Of a stretch of 6,118 nt of DNA, positions 1 to 6,118 are shown piece after piece. Numbering within the stretch: the first letter of the stretch is position 1; each line of letters starts with the position of its first letter. The DNA comes from DASRTE01 sp035316885 (GTDB lineage: Bacteria > Actinomycetota > Actinomycetes > Jiangellales > Jiangellaceae). A model generated the notes under the pieces. That model was not told where the DNA came from. It saw only the letters and a program-made list of their open reading frames with translations, and searched no databases. The DNA lies in the NCBI GenBank assembly GCA_035316885.1, contig DATHII010000328.1:1-6118 (forward strand), in the 5' to 3' direction. The translations under genes and the position numbers were made by a program.

Positions 1-608
1 AACGACGTACGCAGTCACCGCCGACAGAATGATGACCGGGATCTGGCTTGCCGCCGCTGGTCCGAGCAGAAGCACGACGAGCAAGATTGAGAAGACACGC
101 AGCCGCAACGCGGCCGCTGTGCCGGCCGCCATACCGATGGCCATGGTTGGCACTGTCCCCAAGCCGGGCAATGGCGCCAGCAGCACGCCGACCGCGCAGC
201 CGAGGAAGACCGCCGGGAACACAGGGCCACAGCGGAAGGCGCCAAGCGACACCCCGTACGCCACGCCCTTGCAGACCAGTAGCAGCAGCAGCGCGACGAC
301 CGACCACCGCTCGGGCGCGGTGGCCAACTCCTCCAACGTGGCCTCACCCGACCTGCCGACCTCAGCCGGAGAGCGGCCGCTGGCCAGCGTGTACACCGCG
401 GCGGAGGCGCCGACCAACGCACCGGCGAGCAGGGTGGCCTGCACCGGTCGGGTTGAGGTGGCGGCGGCACTTCGCCGTCCGATCGCCCACACGAGGTGCG
501 TGCCGGCCGCACGAACACGGCCAGCGGCACCACCCAAAGCAGATCGCCGACATCCGGGCTTCCAGGGGCTCGCAGTTCCGGGATGTTCAGACAGCTTCGG
601 CGGCGCAT
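1..608 (-). pseudogene. Truncated, frameshifted CLC-type chloride channel/transporter (C-terminal half)
   Basis: Reading the minus strand from about 540 down to 1 gives one open frame with no stop. It translates to a membrane protein: an ATLLAGALVGASAAVYTLASG helix, VVALLLLLVCKGVAYGVSLGAFRCGPVFPAVFLGCAVGVLLAPLPGL (about 300-145), TMAIGMAAGTAAALR, and FSILLVVLLL...PVIILSAVTAYVV at the left edge. The CGPVFPAVFLG block corresponds to the conserved GGxFxPxLxxG motif of CLC proteins. The matching upstream piece (IPELRAPGSPDVGDLLWVVPLAVFV, about 584-510) is in another frame, so one base is missing, or two are added, near 500-520. The N-terminal half, including the GSGIP and GKEGP motifs, is absent because the kinase gene occupies that place. 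I find no credible start for the main frame. It is probably a non-functional remnant, though a sequencing error could explain the frameshift, but not the missing half. The far C-terminus runs off the window. Confidence 0.75.
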
Positions 609-611
609 CGC

Positions 612-1739
612 CTATGTGAACGAGCTTGCGACGTGATGGTGGTCGTTGGGGCCGGCGAGCAGCCCTCGCGGGTCCTTCGTCCAGCCCGCGATATCCTCAA
701 TTGGCACATGAGCCCGCGGCAGCCTGCCGAAAGGCCGCTCCCCACCGTCGACGGGCCACGCGGGCAACGGGTCGACTCCGTTTACATGTAGCGCAGCAGC
801 CTCGACAGCAAGGTGTAAGGCCTGCTCGGCCGAAAGCCCGGCGAGCAGAGCAAACAGAAACCCTGCTGTCGCGGTGTCGCCGGCTCCCGTCGTACGCATC
901 GCTGCGACGGCGCCCGGCGGCGCCCACAGCTGACGACCCGCCCACGTGTCGGCAAGCGGCCGGAGGACCGCTCCACCTCGGCACAGTCGATCCGGACCCG
1001 ACGTGCGAAGGCACATGCCCCGCCTGCCCGCGGTGACAAGCGCGACCCCAACGCCTGCGCGTACGAGTTCGTCAGCAAGGGCGACCGCATCGGCCTCGTC
1101 TGAGCCTGAGCCGATATAGGGAAAGCTCGCCCGAAGGTCATCGACGCTCGGCGTCAGCACATCAATTAAGGGGGCCCAGTGCCTCACGATCTCCGGCCAG
1201 GGATTGCCGCCGGACTGCCTTGTGTCGACCGTTGCGAAGTCGACCGATGTCGTCACGTCGGCGGTGCGTGCGCGTTCGAGAAGCTCAACGAGCCCGCGTC
1301 CGCCTCCGACCAGCAGCCTCGGTAACAGCTGCGGGTAGCCGACATGCAGGAGCTCAATGTCGTCGACGCGGACCTGCGAACCATCGAAGGCGGCGTTGGC
1401 ACCGACGTGGTGGAAGAAGGAACGATCCCGCCCGGGCGGCTGTATGACGACTGAGTAGGACGTAGTCGCCAGCCCGAGCCGGTGTATCGATCGTGATCCG
1501 ACAGCGGACTTCTCGAGCAATGACTCGACCACGTTGCCGAGGAGGTCGTCGCCAATGACTGCGACGACATCAACGGCCGCGCCGAGCTGCGCGAGGGCAA
1601 GGCCCGTGTTGGACACGCACCCGCCGAGTCGCACGTCGAGTGGCCCGACTTCGGCCAGCGACCCAGGCCCGGGAACGGCATCAGCCAGCGACGGGAACAG
1701 GTCGACGCAGAGGTGACCGGCAACGCGTGTTCGCGGCAT
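612..1739 (-). CDS. PfkB/ribokinase-family carbohydrate kinase
   Basis: Predicted to transfer phosphate from ATP to a sugar or sugar-acid hydroxyl in the cytoplasm. Ribokinase-fold landmarks appear in order: an N-terminal AGHLCVDLFPSL strand (7-18), the substrate-side motif RLGGCVSNTGLALAQLGA (37-54), VAVIGDDLLGN (59-69), FFHHVGANAAF (108-118), VLTPSVDDL (194-202), LVTAGRRG (234-241) and the C-terminal PfkB signature MRTTGAGDTATAGFLFALLAG (281-301), with Asp288 the catalytic base. At 375 residues it is longer than a plain ribokinase (about 300), having an inserted segment near 245-278 and a tail of about 50 residues after the last core helix. The ATG is preceded by a good AGGGAGG site. The gene is the last in the operon; right after its TAG a decayed CLC channel begins in the same frame. 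Whether the final residues (DHHHVASSFT) are ancestral or created at that junction is uncertain. Substrate unknown. Confidence 0.93.
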   Translation of the reverse strand: MPRTRVAGHLCVDLFPSLADAVPGPGSLAEVGPLDVRLGGCVSNTGLALAQLGAAVDVVAVIGDDLLGNVVESLLEKSAVGSRSIHRLGLATTSYSVVIQPPGRDRSFFHHVGANAAFDGSQVRVDDIELLHVGYPQLLPRLLVGGGRGLVELLERARTADVTTSVDFATVDTRQSGGNPWPEIVRHWAPLIDVLTPSVDDLRASFPYIGSGSDEADAVALADELVRAGVGVALVTAGRRGMCLRTSGPDRLCRGGAVLRPLADTWAGRQLWAPPGAVAAMRTTGAGDTATAGFLFALLAGLSAEQALHLAVEAAALHVNGVDPLPAWPVDGGERPFGRLPRAHVPIEDIAGWTKDPRGLLAGPNDHHHVASSFT

Positions 1740-1767
1740 GACCCCAGCCTCCCTGTGTCGCTGGGTC
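1740..1767 (-). promoter_or_regulatory. Hairpin with part of the kinase Shine-Dalgarno in its loop
   Basis: The 32-base gap between the oxidoreductase TAA and the kinase ATG is almost entirely an inverted repeat. On the minus strand GACCCAGC pairs with GCTGGGGTC (8 bp with one bulged base) around an 11-base loop, GACACAGGGAG. The kinase ribosome-binding site (AGGGAGG, about 8 bases before the ATG) lies in the loop and the base of the 3' arm, and that arm abuts the ATG. It may tune kinase translation or couple it to ribosomes finishing the upstream gene. Function is inferred. Confidence 0.5.
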
Positions 1768-1771
1768 AGCG

Positions 1772-2908
1772 TTACGGCGCAACAGCTGTGCCAGTCTGCG
1801 CCGATCGCAGGGCGGCTGCCCAGACCCGATGACTGACCAGCGCCTCCTGCGGAGTGACGCAGCCGAAGCGGTCGCCCAGCTCGCCAGCCCGCTCAGCAAG
1901 GAACGCCGCCAACATCTGCAACAGCGCATCGGAAATCCCCGTCTCGAAGATGCCGCCGGTCACTGTGGGGAAGACAGACTGGCTGCCCATCTCGACCTCC
2001 TGCCAGGTCTGCTCGCCCTGGTCGACCTTCAAGACCCGCAGTGTCTTGGGGTGGCGCGTCGAGAACTCCACGCCACCGTCCATCCCTGTGACGCGCAACG
2101 ACCAGGTGTTCTTCTGCCCAGGGTCGATGCGCTTCGTGGCGAGCGTGAGCGGGAAGGTGCGGTCCGCCTTGCGAACGGCGCACAAGAGGGTCGCATTCTC
2201 GTACGTGTCGCATGGAACCATTGCGCCATCGGGGCCTGGTCGCTCAGGCACAAGATCCTGGAGCACGGCGAAGACGGACGCTGGCATCCAACCGAGCCGC
2301 AGAGGTACGTGGAGCACGTGCATACCCAGGTCGTTCATGACCCCCGCTGCCCCACAGAAGTGGCGCTGCCGCTTCCAGTTGATCGGCTTGTTGCGGTCGA
2401 GGTCGCTGGAGTGGCAGAACGCGTTACTGGCCTCGATCAAATCGCCGAGCTTACCGTCGCGGATGAGTCGGATCGCCGCCTGCGCTCCGGGGAAGAACGG
2501 AATCTCGCTGGAGCAGCGTACGAACGCATCGGGTCGGGCCTGCACCGCCGCCACGATGCGCTCGGCGGCGGCCCCGTCGATACCGAAGGGCTTCTCGGCC
2601 AGCAGGTCCTTGCCTGCCGCGACCGCGTCGAGGTAAAGCCGCTCGTGCAAGTCGTGTCGTACGGCGATGTAGACGACGTCGACGGTGTCATCAGCGAGCA
2701 GGTCACGGTAGTCCGTCACCGTCGTGGTGATGGTTTCGATCCGGTCGAACCAGGCCAGCGCCTCTGGGTTGACGTCGCATGCCGCGGTCAGGACCGGCCG
2801 GACCGTGTGGTCCAGCAGGGTCGGCCAGCGCACGATGGCCCCCGCGATCTCCTTGCCCATGAGACCACCACCGATGATTCCGACGTTGACCCTCTGTTGG
2901 GCTGCCAT
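1772..2908 (-). CDS. Gfo/Idh/MocA family NAD(P)-dependent oxidoreductase
   Basis: A predicted cytoplasmic dehydrogenase acting on a sugar, polyol or cyclitol, or on a derivative of one. I take the ATG whose A is the last base of the aldolase TGA stop (TGATG), giving 378 residues. A GTG one codon upstream (2911) is an alternative and changes little. The N-terminal Rossmann domain has VGIIGGGLMGKEIAGAI (9-25) for dinucleotide binding, DVVYIAVRHDLH (77-88) and the family signature AEKPFG (104-109) with Lys106. The C-terminal domain has GVMNDLGMHVLHVPL (189-203), holding the expected catalytic Asp193/His197 pair. It also has a distinctive NKPINWKRQ segment (173-181) and an ETGISDALLQM stretch (322-332). 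Length is normal. Position between aldolase and kinase suggests it oxidises the imported compound or a pathway intermediate. It resembles, but is not clearly, an inositol 2-dehydrogenase (IolG). Confidence 0.93.
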   Translation of the reverse strand: MAAQQRVNVGIIGGGLMGKEIAGAIVRWPTLLDHTVRPVLTAACDVNPEALAWFDRIETITTTVTDYRDLLADDTVDVVYIAVRHDLHERLYLDAVAAGKDLLAEKPFGIDGAAAERIVAAVQARPDAFVRCSSEIPFFPGAQAAIRLIRDGKLGDLIEASNAFCHSSDLDRNKPINWKRQRHFCGAAGVMNDLGMHVLHVPLRLGWMPASVFAVLQDLVPERPGPDGAMVPCDTYENATLLCAVRKADRTFPLTLATKRIDPGQKNTWSLRVTGMDGGVEFSTRHPKTLRVLKVDQGEQTWQEVEMGSQSVFPTVTGGIFETGISDALLQMLAAFLAERAGELGDRFGCVTPQEALVSHRVWAAALRSAQTGTAVAP

Positions 2909-3747
2909 CACGCAGCCTTGATGAGCTCGAGAGCCTGCTCAGGCGTTGCGTCCTCGTGCAGCATCGCCATCAGCGCACGGATCATACGGGCCGGGTTGTG
3001 GTGCTGAATGATGTTGCGGCCGTAGACGATGCCACGCGCGCCCTGGCTCAGCACGGCTTCGGTGCGCCGCAGCAGTTCTGTGTCGTCGACCTTTCCGCCA
3101 CCACGCACGAGCACCGGCACTCCACCAGCCGCTTGAACTACGAGGTGGTAGTCATCGAGGTTGTCGGTCGGGTCGGCCTTGATCAGGTCGGCGCCGAGCT
3201 CCCGGGCCTGCCGCACGAGCGCTACGACTCTGCGGGTGTCGCCGTCGACGAGGTACCCACCACCCACCGCCGTGTTGTCCTGCATAACCAGCGGCTCGAC
3301 CATGAGTGGCATGCCGTAGCGGGTGCACGCCTCGCGCAGCGCCATGATTGTGGCGATGCAGGCCTCTCGGACCTCCGGTCGACCGGGAAGTTGCAGCAGG
3401 TTGGCTACGACGCACGACGCGTCGAGCCGTACCGCCTGCTCGACCGCGTCCGGGAAGTGCCGGCTGAACAGGTACCCGTCCACCGGAACGCCGTAGACGT
3501 TGGCCACGTCGGTCCGGAGCACAAGGGCAGGCTTGTCCCTGCCCGGGCGCCCCTGGAGCAGCGGAGCCTGACCCGGGGTGAGCTGGATCGCGTCCGGCCC
3601 GGCAGCGACCAGCGTTTCCACCGTGGCGGCCATGTCCTCGATGCCGGTGAGGAACGACGGCTCACCGAAGAAGCCGTGGTCCACAGCGATGTCGAGGCAG
3701 CGCCCTGACGTCGTGTTGAAGAGCCGGTTGAGGCGGTAGAGGGACAT
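2908..3747 (-). CDS. Class I aldolase, DeoC/FbaB/LsrF (DhnA-type) family
   Basis: A predicted cytoplasmic Schiff-base aldolase that would cleave (or form) a phosphorylated ketose-type substrate to three-carbon or two-carbon fragments. It has 279 residues, a usual length for DhnA-type TIM-barrel aldolases. Visible barrel motifs are CLDIAVDHGFF (17-27, with the conserved Asp23-His24), MVEPLV (149-154), ADLIKADPTDN (186-196, with Lys190 the expected Schiff-base lysine), the phosphate-binding-like LVRGGGKVDD (213-222) and GIVYGRNIIQHHNP (239-251). The C-terminus (MIRALMAMLHEDATPEQALELI) matches the family ending. The start ATG has an AAGGAG Shine-Dalgarno unusually close, about 2 bases away, but the N-terminal YRLNRLF sequence supports it. 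The stop overlaps the oxidoreductase start (TGATG). Substrate is unknown: the family includes fructose-bisphosphate aldolase, LsrF and sulfo-sugar aldolases, and I cannot choose among them. Confidence 0.93.
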   Translation of the reverse strand: MSLYRLNRLFNTTSGRCLDIAVDHGFFGEPSFLTGIEDMAATVETLVAAGPDAIQLTPGQAPLLQGRPGRDKPALVLRTDVANVYGVPVDGYLFSRHFPDAVEQAVRLDASCVVANLLQLPGRPEVREACIATIMALREACTRYGMPLMVEPLVMQDNTAVGGGYLVDGDTRRVVALVRQARELGADLIKADPTDNLDDYHLVVQAAGGVPVLVRGGGKVDDTELLRRTEAVLSQGARGIVYGRNIIQHHNPARMIRALMAMLHEDATPEQALELIKAA

Positions 3748-3778
3748 GACTCCTTCACAGCTCGTCCCGGTAAGTCGG

Positions 3779-3816
3779 GCGAGTGGGTGGGCGCTACAAG
3801 CGCTCCACCCACTCGC
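3779..3816 (-). promoter_or_regulatory. Long intercistronic hairpin after the binding-protein gene
   Basis: A near-perfect inverted repeat starts 7 bases past the stop of the binding-protein gene. Twelve base pairs (GCGAGTGGGTGG with CCACCCACTCGC), one single-base bulge, and four more (GCGC/GCGC) enclose a 5-base loop (TACAA on the plus strand). No T-run follows on the minus strand, and the aldolase gene starts only about 31 bases later. It is therefore better read as an mRNA 3'-end stabiliser or partial terminator than as the operon's end. Such structures downstream of binding-protein genes commonly raise that subunit's expression above distal genes; its role here is inferred. Confidence 0.8.
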
Positions 3817-3823
3817 GGGTCAG

Positions 3824-4801
3824 TCAGCAGGAGGCCTCATAGAGCACCGCCTGTACTTCCGGGTCGTCAACGTTGTCCGCAGTCACGATCGTCGCGTCGG
3901 TCGGGATCTCCGCGGTGACCGACTCGCCGCGCACGGAGGCGACAGCCTGCTCGACTCCCTGCGCGCCGATGTCGCCGGGGAGTTGCGCGATGAGGGCTTG
4001 CACGACGCCGGCGCGCAGCTGCTCGACCTGTGCCGGTCCGGCGTCGAAGCCGATCATCTTGACCTGACCAAGCAGACCAGCCTGCTGCAGGGCGGAGCCT
4101 GCACCCGTCGCCGAGTTGAGGTTCGTGGCAAAGACGCCGACGAGGTCAGGGGTCCTAGCGAGCTCCGCGTTGACGATGCGGCTCGCCTCGGCCACATCGT
4201 TGTGGGAGTACTGCACGCCGATGTATTCGACGTTGGGGTGGTTGGCGGCGATCTCGTCCTCGAATCCCTTGATTCGCGCGTCAACCGTGCTGACTCCCGG
4301 GTCCGTCGAGATGACGAGGACCTTGCCCTGGTCGCCGATCTGCTCGGCGAGCGCGGTGGCAGCGTCACCACCCGCCCCCTCGTTGTCGGTGCTGATCCGG
4401 GACTCACCGATCTCCTCGTCACTGACCACGGTGTCGACCAGGATGACCTTGATCCCGGCCTCCTCTGCCTGACGCAGCGGCGCGATCATCGAGTCGACGT
4501 GCGTCGGCGCGATCAGGATGGCGTCGGGCTGATCAGCCACCACCGAGTTGACGATCGGGGTCTGAAGCGTGGGGTCGAACCGCTCCGGACCCTGAACGTC
4601 CAGTTCTACGCCGAGCTCGTCGGCCTTCTCCTGTGCGCCGCAGCGCATCGTCTCGTAGAACTCCTCGCCTGCCAGACCCTGGATGAGGGTCACTCGGATG
4701 CTCTCCTCGCCCTCAGCTGCGCCGCCGTCATCGTCGTCCCCGCAGGCCGCGGCGACGAGGATGAGGCTGACAGCGAAGGCGGTGGTGATTGCCTTTCGCA
4801 T
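3824..4801 (-). CDS. Sugar ABC transporter substrate-binding lipoprotein (periplasmic-binding-protein-like, RbsB type)
   Basis: This extracytoplasmic receptor captures the substrate and delivers it to the permease. The 325-residue product starts with a lipoprotein signal peptide: MRK, a hydrophobic core (residues 5-19), and VAAAC with the lipidated Cys at 20. A GDDDDGG linker typical of actinobacterial lipoproteins follows. The mature part has the alternating fold of the Peripla_BP_4/RbsB family: RVTLIQGLAGEEFYETM (36-52), PDAILIAPTHVDSM, GIKVILVDT, KVLVISTDPGVSTVDARIKGF, LVGVFATNLNSATGAGSAL and VKMIGFDAG. An AAGGGA Shine-Dalgarno lies about 9 bases upstream of the ATG. The mature domain has only two further cysteines, Cys54 and the very last residue Cys325, which may form a disulfide. 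The ligand cannot be predicted; ribose-, fructose- or inositol-like compounds are the usual ligands of this family. A strong hairpin follows the stop codon. Confidence 0.96.
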   Translation of the reverse strand: MRKAITTAFAVSLILVAAACGDDDDGGAAEGEESIRVTLIQGLAGEEFYETMRCGAQEKADELGVELDVQGPERFDPTLQTPIVNSVVADQPDAILIAPTHVDSMIAPLRQAEEAGIKVILVDTVVSDEEIGESRISTDNEGAGGDAATALAEQIGDQGKVLVISTDPGVSTVDARIKGFEDEIAANHPNVEYIGVQYSHNDVAEASRIVNAELARTPDLVGVFATNLNSATGAGSALQQAGLLGQVKMIGFDAGPAQVEQLRAGVVQALIAQLPGDIGAQGVEQAVASVRGESVTAEIPTDATIVTADNVDDPEVQAVLYEASC

Positions 4802-4826
4802 GGCGGTCCGTCCCTTCCTATGGCTG

Positions 4827-4844
4827 CCCGACTCCGTTGTCGGG
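4827..4844 (-). other. Small intergenic hairpin between permease and binding-protein genes
   Basis: The inverted repeat CCCGAC / GTCGGG has a 6-base loop and begins about 5 bases after the permease stop, within the 48-base gap. No T-run follows on the minus strand, so it is not a classical intrinsic terminator. It could mark a processing or stability boundary that lets the binding protein be made in excess over the membrane subunits, but a 6-bp repeat can also occur by chance in high-GC DNA. Confidence 0.35.
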
Positions 4845-4849
4845 AAGGC

Positions 4850-5869
4850 TCAGCTTGAGCGCGAGCGTCGCCGCCACTGGTCGATGTAGACGGCGGCAAT
4901 AAGCACGGCGCCGACCGCGACCTGCTGCCAAAACGGGCGTACGCCCAGGATCTGGAATCCGTTGGCCAGCACAGTCGGGATAAAGACACCGATGACGGTG
5001 CCGACGATGGTGCCAATCCCACCGAACAGACTCGTGCCACCGATGACGGCTGCGGCGATGGCCTGCAGGTTGGTGGTGCCGTGCGCCGAGACACCGGTGA
5101 TGGCGAACTTGGCGAGATAGAGGTACGCGGCGAGGCCGGCCAGCAGCCCGCATAGCCCGTACACCTTGATGAGGTGCCGCTCAACTGGCACTCCCGCGCG
5201 CCGCGCGCCGTCGGCGTTCGAGCCAATGGCGTATGTGTAGCGGCCGAACCGGGTCTGGGCAAGCACAACACCGAGCACCGCGGTGACAGTTGCCGAGATC
5301 CAGACGATGACCGGGATCCCGAACCACCGCTCAAGACCAAGACCAAGGTTGAGCCGAGGCGGGGCCCGTTTGTCGACGCCGCCTGTAATGAGCAACGCCG
5401 CTCCGAGTGACATGCCCAGCGTGCCCAGGGTCACGATGAGTGCAGGAATGCGTCCACGCGCCACAAGAAGGCCGTTGAGAATCCCCCAAGCCAGTCCAGC
5501 GAGGAGCGCCACTAACGCGCCCACGACCAAGGCTGCCGTCGACTCCGATCCCATCTCCTCCATCACGGCGACAGACACCACTGCAGAGAAGACGAGCACG
5601 CCGCCGACCGACAAGTCGATGCCGGCGGTGATGATGACATACGTCTGCCCGGTGGCCAGCAGCAACAGGATGGCTGTGTCGCTCACCAGGTTCCGGACGT
5701 TAAACGTGGTGGCGAAGCTGTCGGGATCGAGCGTGGAGAACACCACGACCAAGCCGAGAAGTGCTAGCCCGATCCACAGCGCCTGCGTGGCGAGCAGCCG
5801 GTCTAGCAGCCTGGGCGGCCGCTCCTCGACCTCGGTCGCAGATACAACGTCTGTCGTTGGGTCCCTCAC
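4850..5869 (-). CDS. Sugar ABC transporter permease (CUT2, RbsC/FrcC-like)
   Basis: This integral membrane subunit of a ribose/fructose/inositol-type importer has 339 residues, a normal length for BPD_transp_2 permeases. The N-terminal ~28 residues are hydrophilic and cytoplasmic, followed by about 8-10 hydrophobic helices (for example 31-48, 64-81, 112-136, 186-205, 270-303, 315-330). Family hallmarks are TAGIDLSVGG (81-90), the cytoplasmic coupling loop TRFGRYTYAIGSNADGARRAGV (206-227) and AAVIGGTSLFGGIGT (273-287). The Arg/Ser-rich tail fits a cytoplasmic C-terminus. The start is GTG, overlapping the ATPase stop. It is supported by an AGAGGAG Shine-Dalgarno about 8 bases upstream, which lies inside the last codons of the ATPase gene. 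The binding-protein gene follows after 48 bases. Family assignment is firm; the transported sugar is not determined. Confidence 0.96.
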   Translation of the reverse strand: MRDPTTDVVSATEVEERPPRLLDRLLATQALWIGLALLGLVVVFSTLDPDSFATTFNVRNLVSDTAILLLLATGQTYVIITAGIDLSVGGVLVFSAVVSVAVMEEMGSESTAALVVGALVALLAGLAWGILNGLLVARGRIPALIVTLGTLGMSLGAALLITGGVDKRAPPRLNLGLGLERWFGIPVIVWISATVTAVLGVVLAQTRFGRYTYAIGSNADGARRAGVPVERHLIKVYGLCGLLAGLAAYLYLAKFAITGVSAHGTTNLQAIAAAVIGGTSLFGGIGTIVGTVIGVFIPTVLANGFQILGVRPFWQQVAVGAVLIAAVYIDQWRRRSRSS

Positions 5870-6118
5870 TCGTGGTTCTCCTCTGGACGGGCGCCGGTCA
5901 TCGCAGCAACGAGGTCTTCCATCGACACGTCGGGTGTGGCGAACCGCGCTACCCGCCGGCCGAGGCGCAACACCTCGATCCGGTCGGACACGGCCTTAAC
6001 GTCCTGCATGTTGTGGCTGATCAGCATGACTGCCACGCCTGAATCGCGGACGGTAAGGATCAAGTCGAGCACCTTCTTGGTTTGCACAACGCCGAGCGCG
6101 GCAGTCGGCTCGTCCATG
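5866..6118 (-). CDS. Sugar ABC transporter ATP-binding protein, C-terminal part (cut by right window edge)
   Basis: This is the nucleotide-binding subunit of a CUT2-type sugar importer, which hydrolyses ATP at the inner face of the membrane to drive uptake through the permease encoded next. Only about the last 83 residues are visible. They begin inside the Walker B/D-loop segment (MDEPTAALG), so that Met is not the true start, and Walker A and the signature motif lie off the window. The H-switch is present as LISHNM (His about 35 of the visible part), followed by a SDRIEVLRLGRRVA stretch. That ending resembles the single-domain FrcA-like ATPases more than the second half of a two-domain RbsA, whose C-terminal Walker B usually reads DEPTRG. 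This is from memory of the families. The TGA stop overlaps the GTG start of the permease by 4 bases (GTGA), so the two are probably translationally coupled. Substrate unknown. Confidence 0.93.
   Translation of the reverse strand, partial: MDEPTAALGVVQTKKVLDLILTVRDSGVAVMLISHNMQDVKAVSDRIEVLRLGRRVARFATPDVSMEDLVAAMTGARPEENHE

Noticed and set aside
279..294. AGCAGCAGCAG trinucleotide run as a microsatellite
   Set aside because: On the minus strand it encodes a run of leucines in a CLC transmembrane helix; it is too short to be called a repeat element.
15..608. Minus-strand open frame starting at the ATG at 608 as a 197-residue protein
   Set aside because: Only its first ~33 residues look like CLC; the rest is Arg/Ser/Cys-rich out-of-frame sequence. 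The true homology continues in another frame.
590..625. Mobile element or attachment site at the kinase/CLC junction
   Set aside because: I see no transposase, terminal inverted repeats, target-site duplication or tRNA at the junction, so only a generic recombination scar can be claimed.
1829..3007. Long plus-strand open frame opposite the oxidoreductase gene (similar ones at 48-791 and 3746-4858)
   Set aside because: High-GC coding DNA commonly leaves the antisense frame open. The translations are Arg/His/Asp/Val-rich with no recognisable fold, whereas the minus-strand products have clear family motifs.
2908..3747. Assigning the aldolase as LsrF (AI-2) or a sulfo-sugar aldolase
   Set aside because: The family motifs are shared by many substrates and the neighbouring kinase and dehydrogenase families do not match either known operon.
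3760..3816. Intrinsic terminator after the binding-protein gene
   Set aside because: The hairpin is strong but no U-tract follows, and genes continue on the same strand with overlaps downstream; it is kept as a regulatory hairpin.

Overview
This is a high-GC window, and every gene I can support lies on the minus strand, so it reads right to left. Strong G/C bias at third codon positions, a short Asp-rich linker after the lipoprotein cysteine, and GTG/ATG starts in overlapping gene pairs all suggest an actinomycete (Actinomycetota). I cannot name a genus. There is no phage, IS, CRISPR or RNA gene.

Layout, in order of transcription: (1) the 3' end of a sugar-type ABC transporter ATPase, cut by the right edge (5866-6118); (2) a CUT2/RbsC-type permease starting at GTG inside the ATPase stop (4850-5869); (3) a lipoprotein sugar-binding protein (3824-4801); (4) a class I DeoC/FbaB/LsrF-type aldolase (2908-3747); (5) a Gfo/Idh/MocA oxidoreductase starting in a TGATG overlap with the aldolase stop (1772-2908); (6) a PfkB/ribokinase-family sugar kinase (612-1739). 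Immediately after the kinase stop lies (7) the C-terminal half of a CLC chloride channel. It lacks its N-terminal half and carries an apparent frameshift, so it looks like a decayed remnant (1-608).

Items 1-6 form one tightly packed operon, with intergenic gaps of at most 76 nt and two start/stop overlaps. The likely logic is import of a sugar, polyol or cyclitol by the ABC system, then oxidation, phosphorylation and retro-aldol cleavage in the cytoplasm. The substrate cannot be read from the sequence. The kinase + Gfo/Idh + DhnA-type aldolase set does not match a complete textbook pathway (inositol, AI-2, sulfoquinovose), so it is the best candidate here for undescribed metabolism.

Three non-coding structures fall in the operon gaps. 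A long hairpin without a U-tract follows the binding-protein gene. A hairpin holding part of the Shine-Dalgarno in its loop fills the gap before the kinase. A small 6-bp hairpin follows the permease. The operon promoter and any regulator must lie beyond the right edge.
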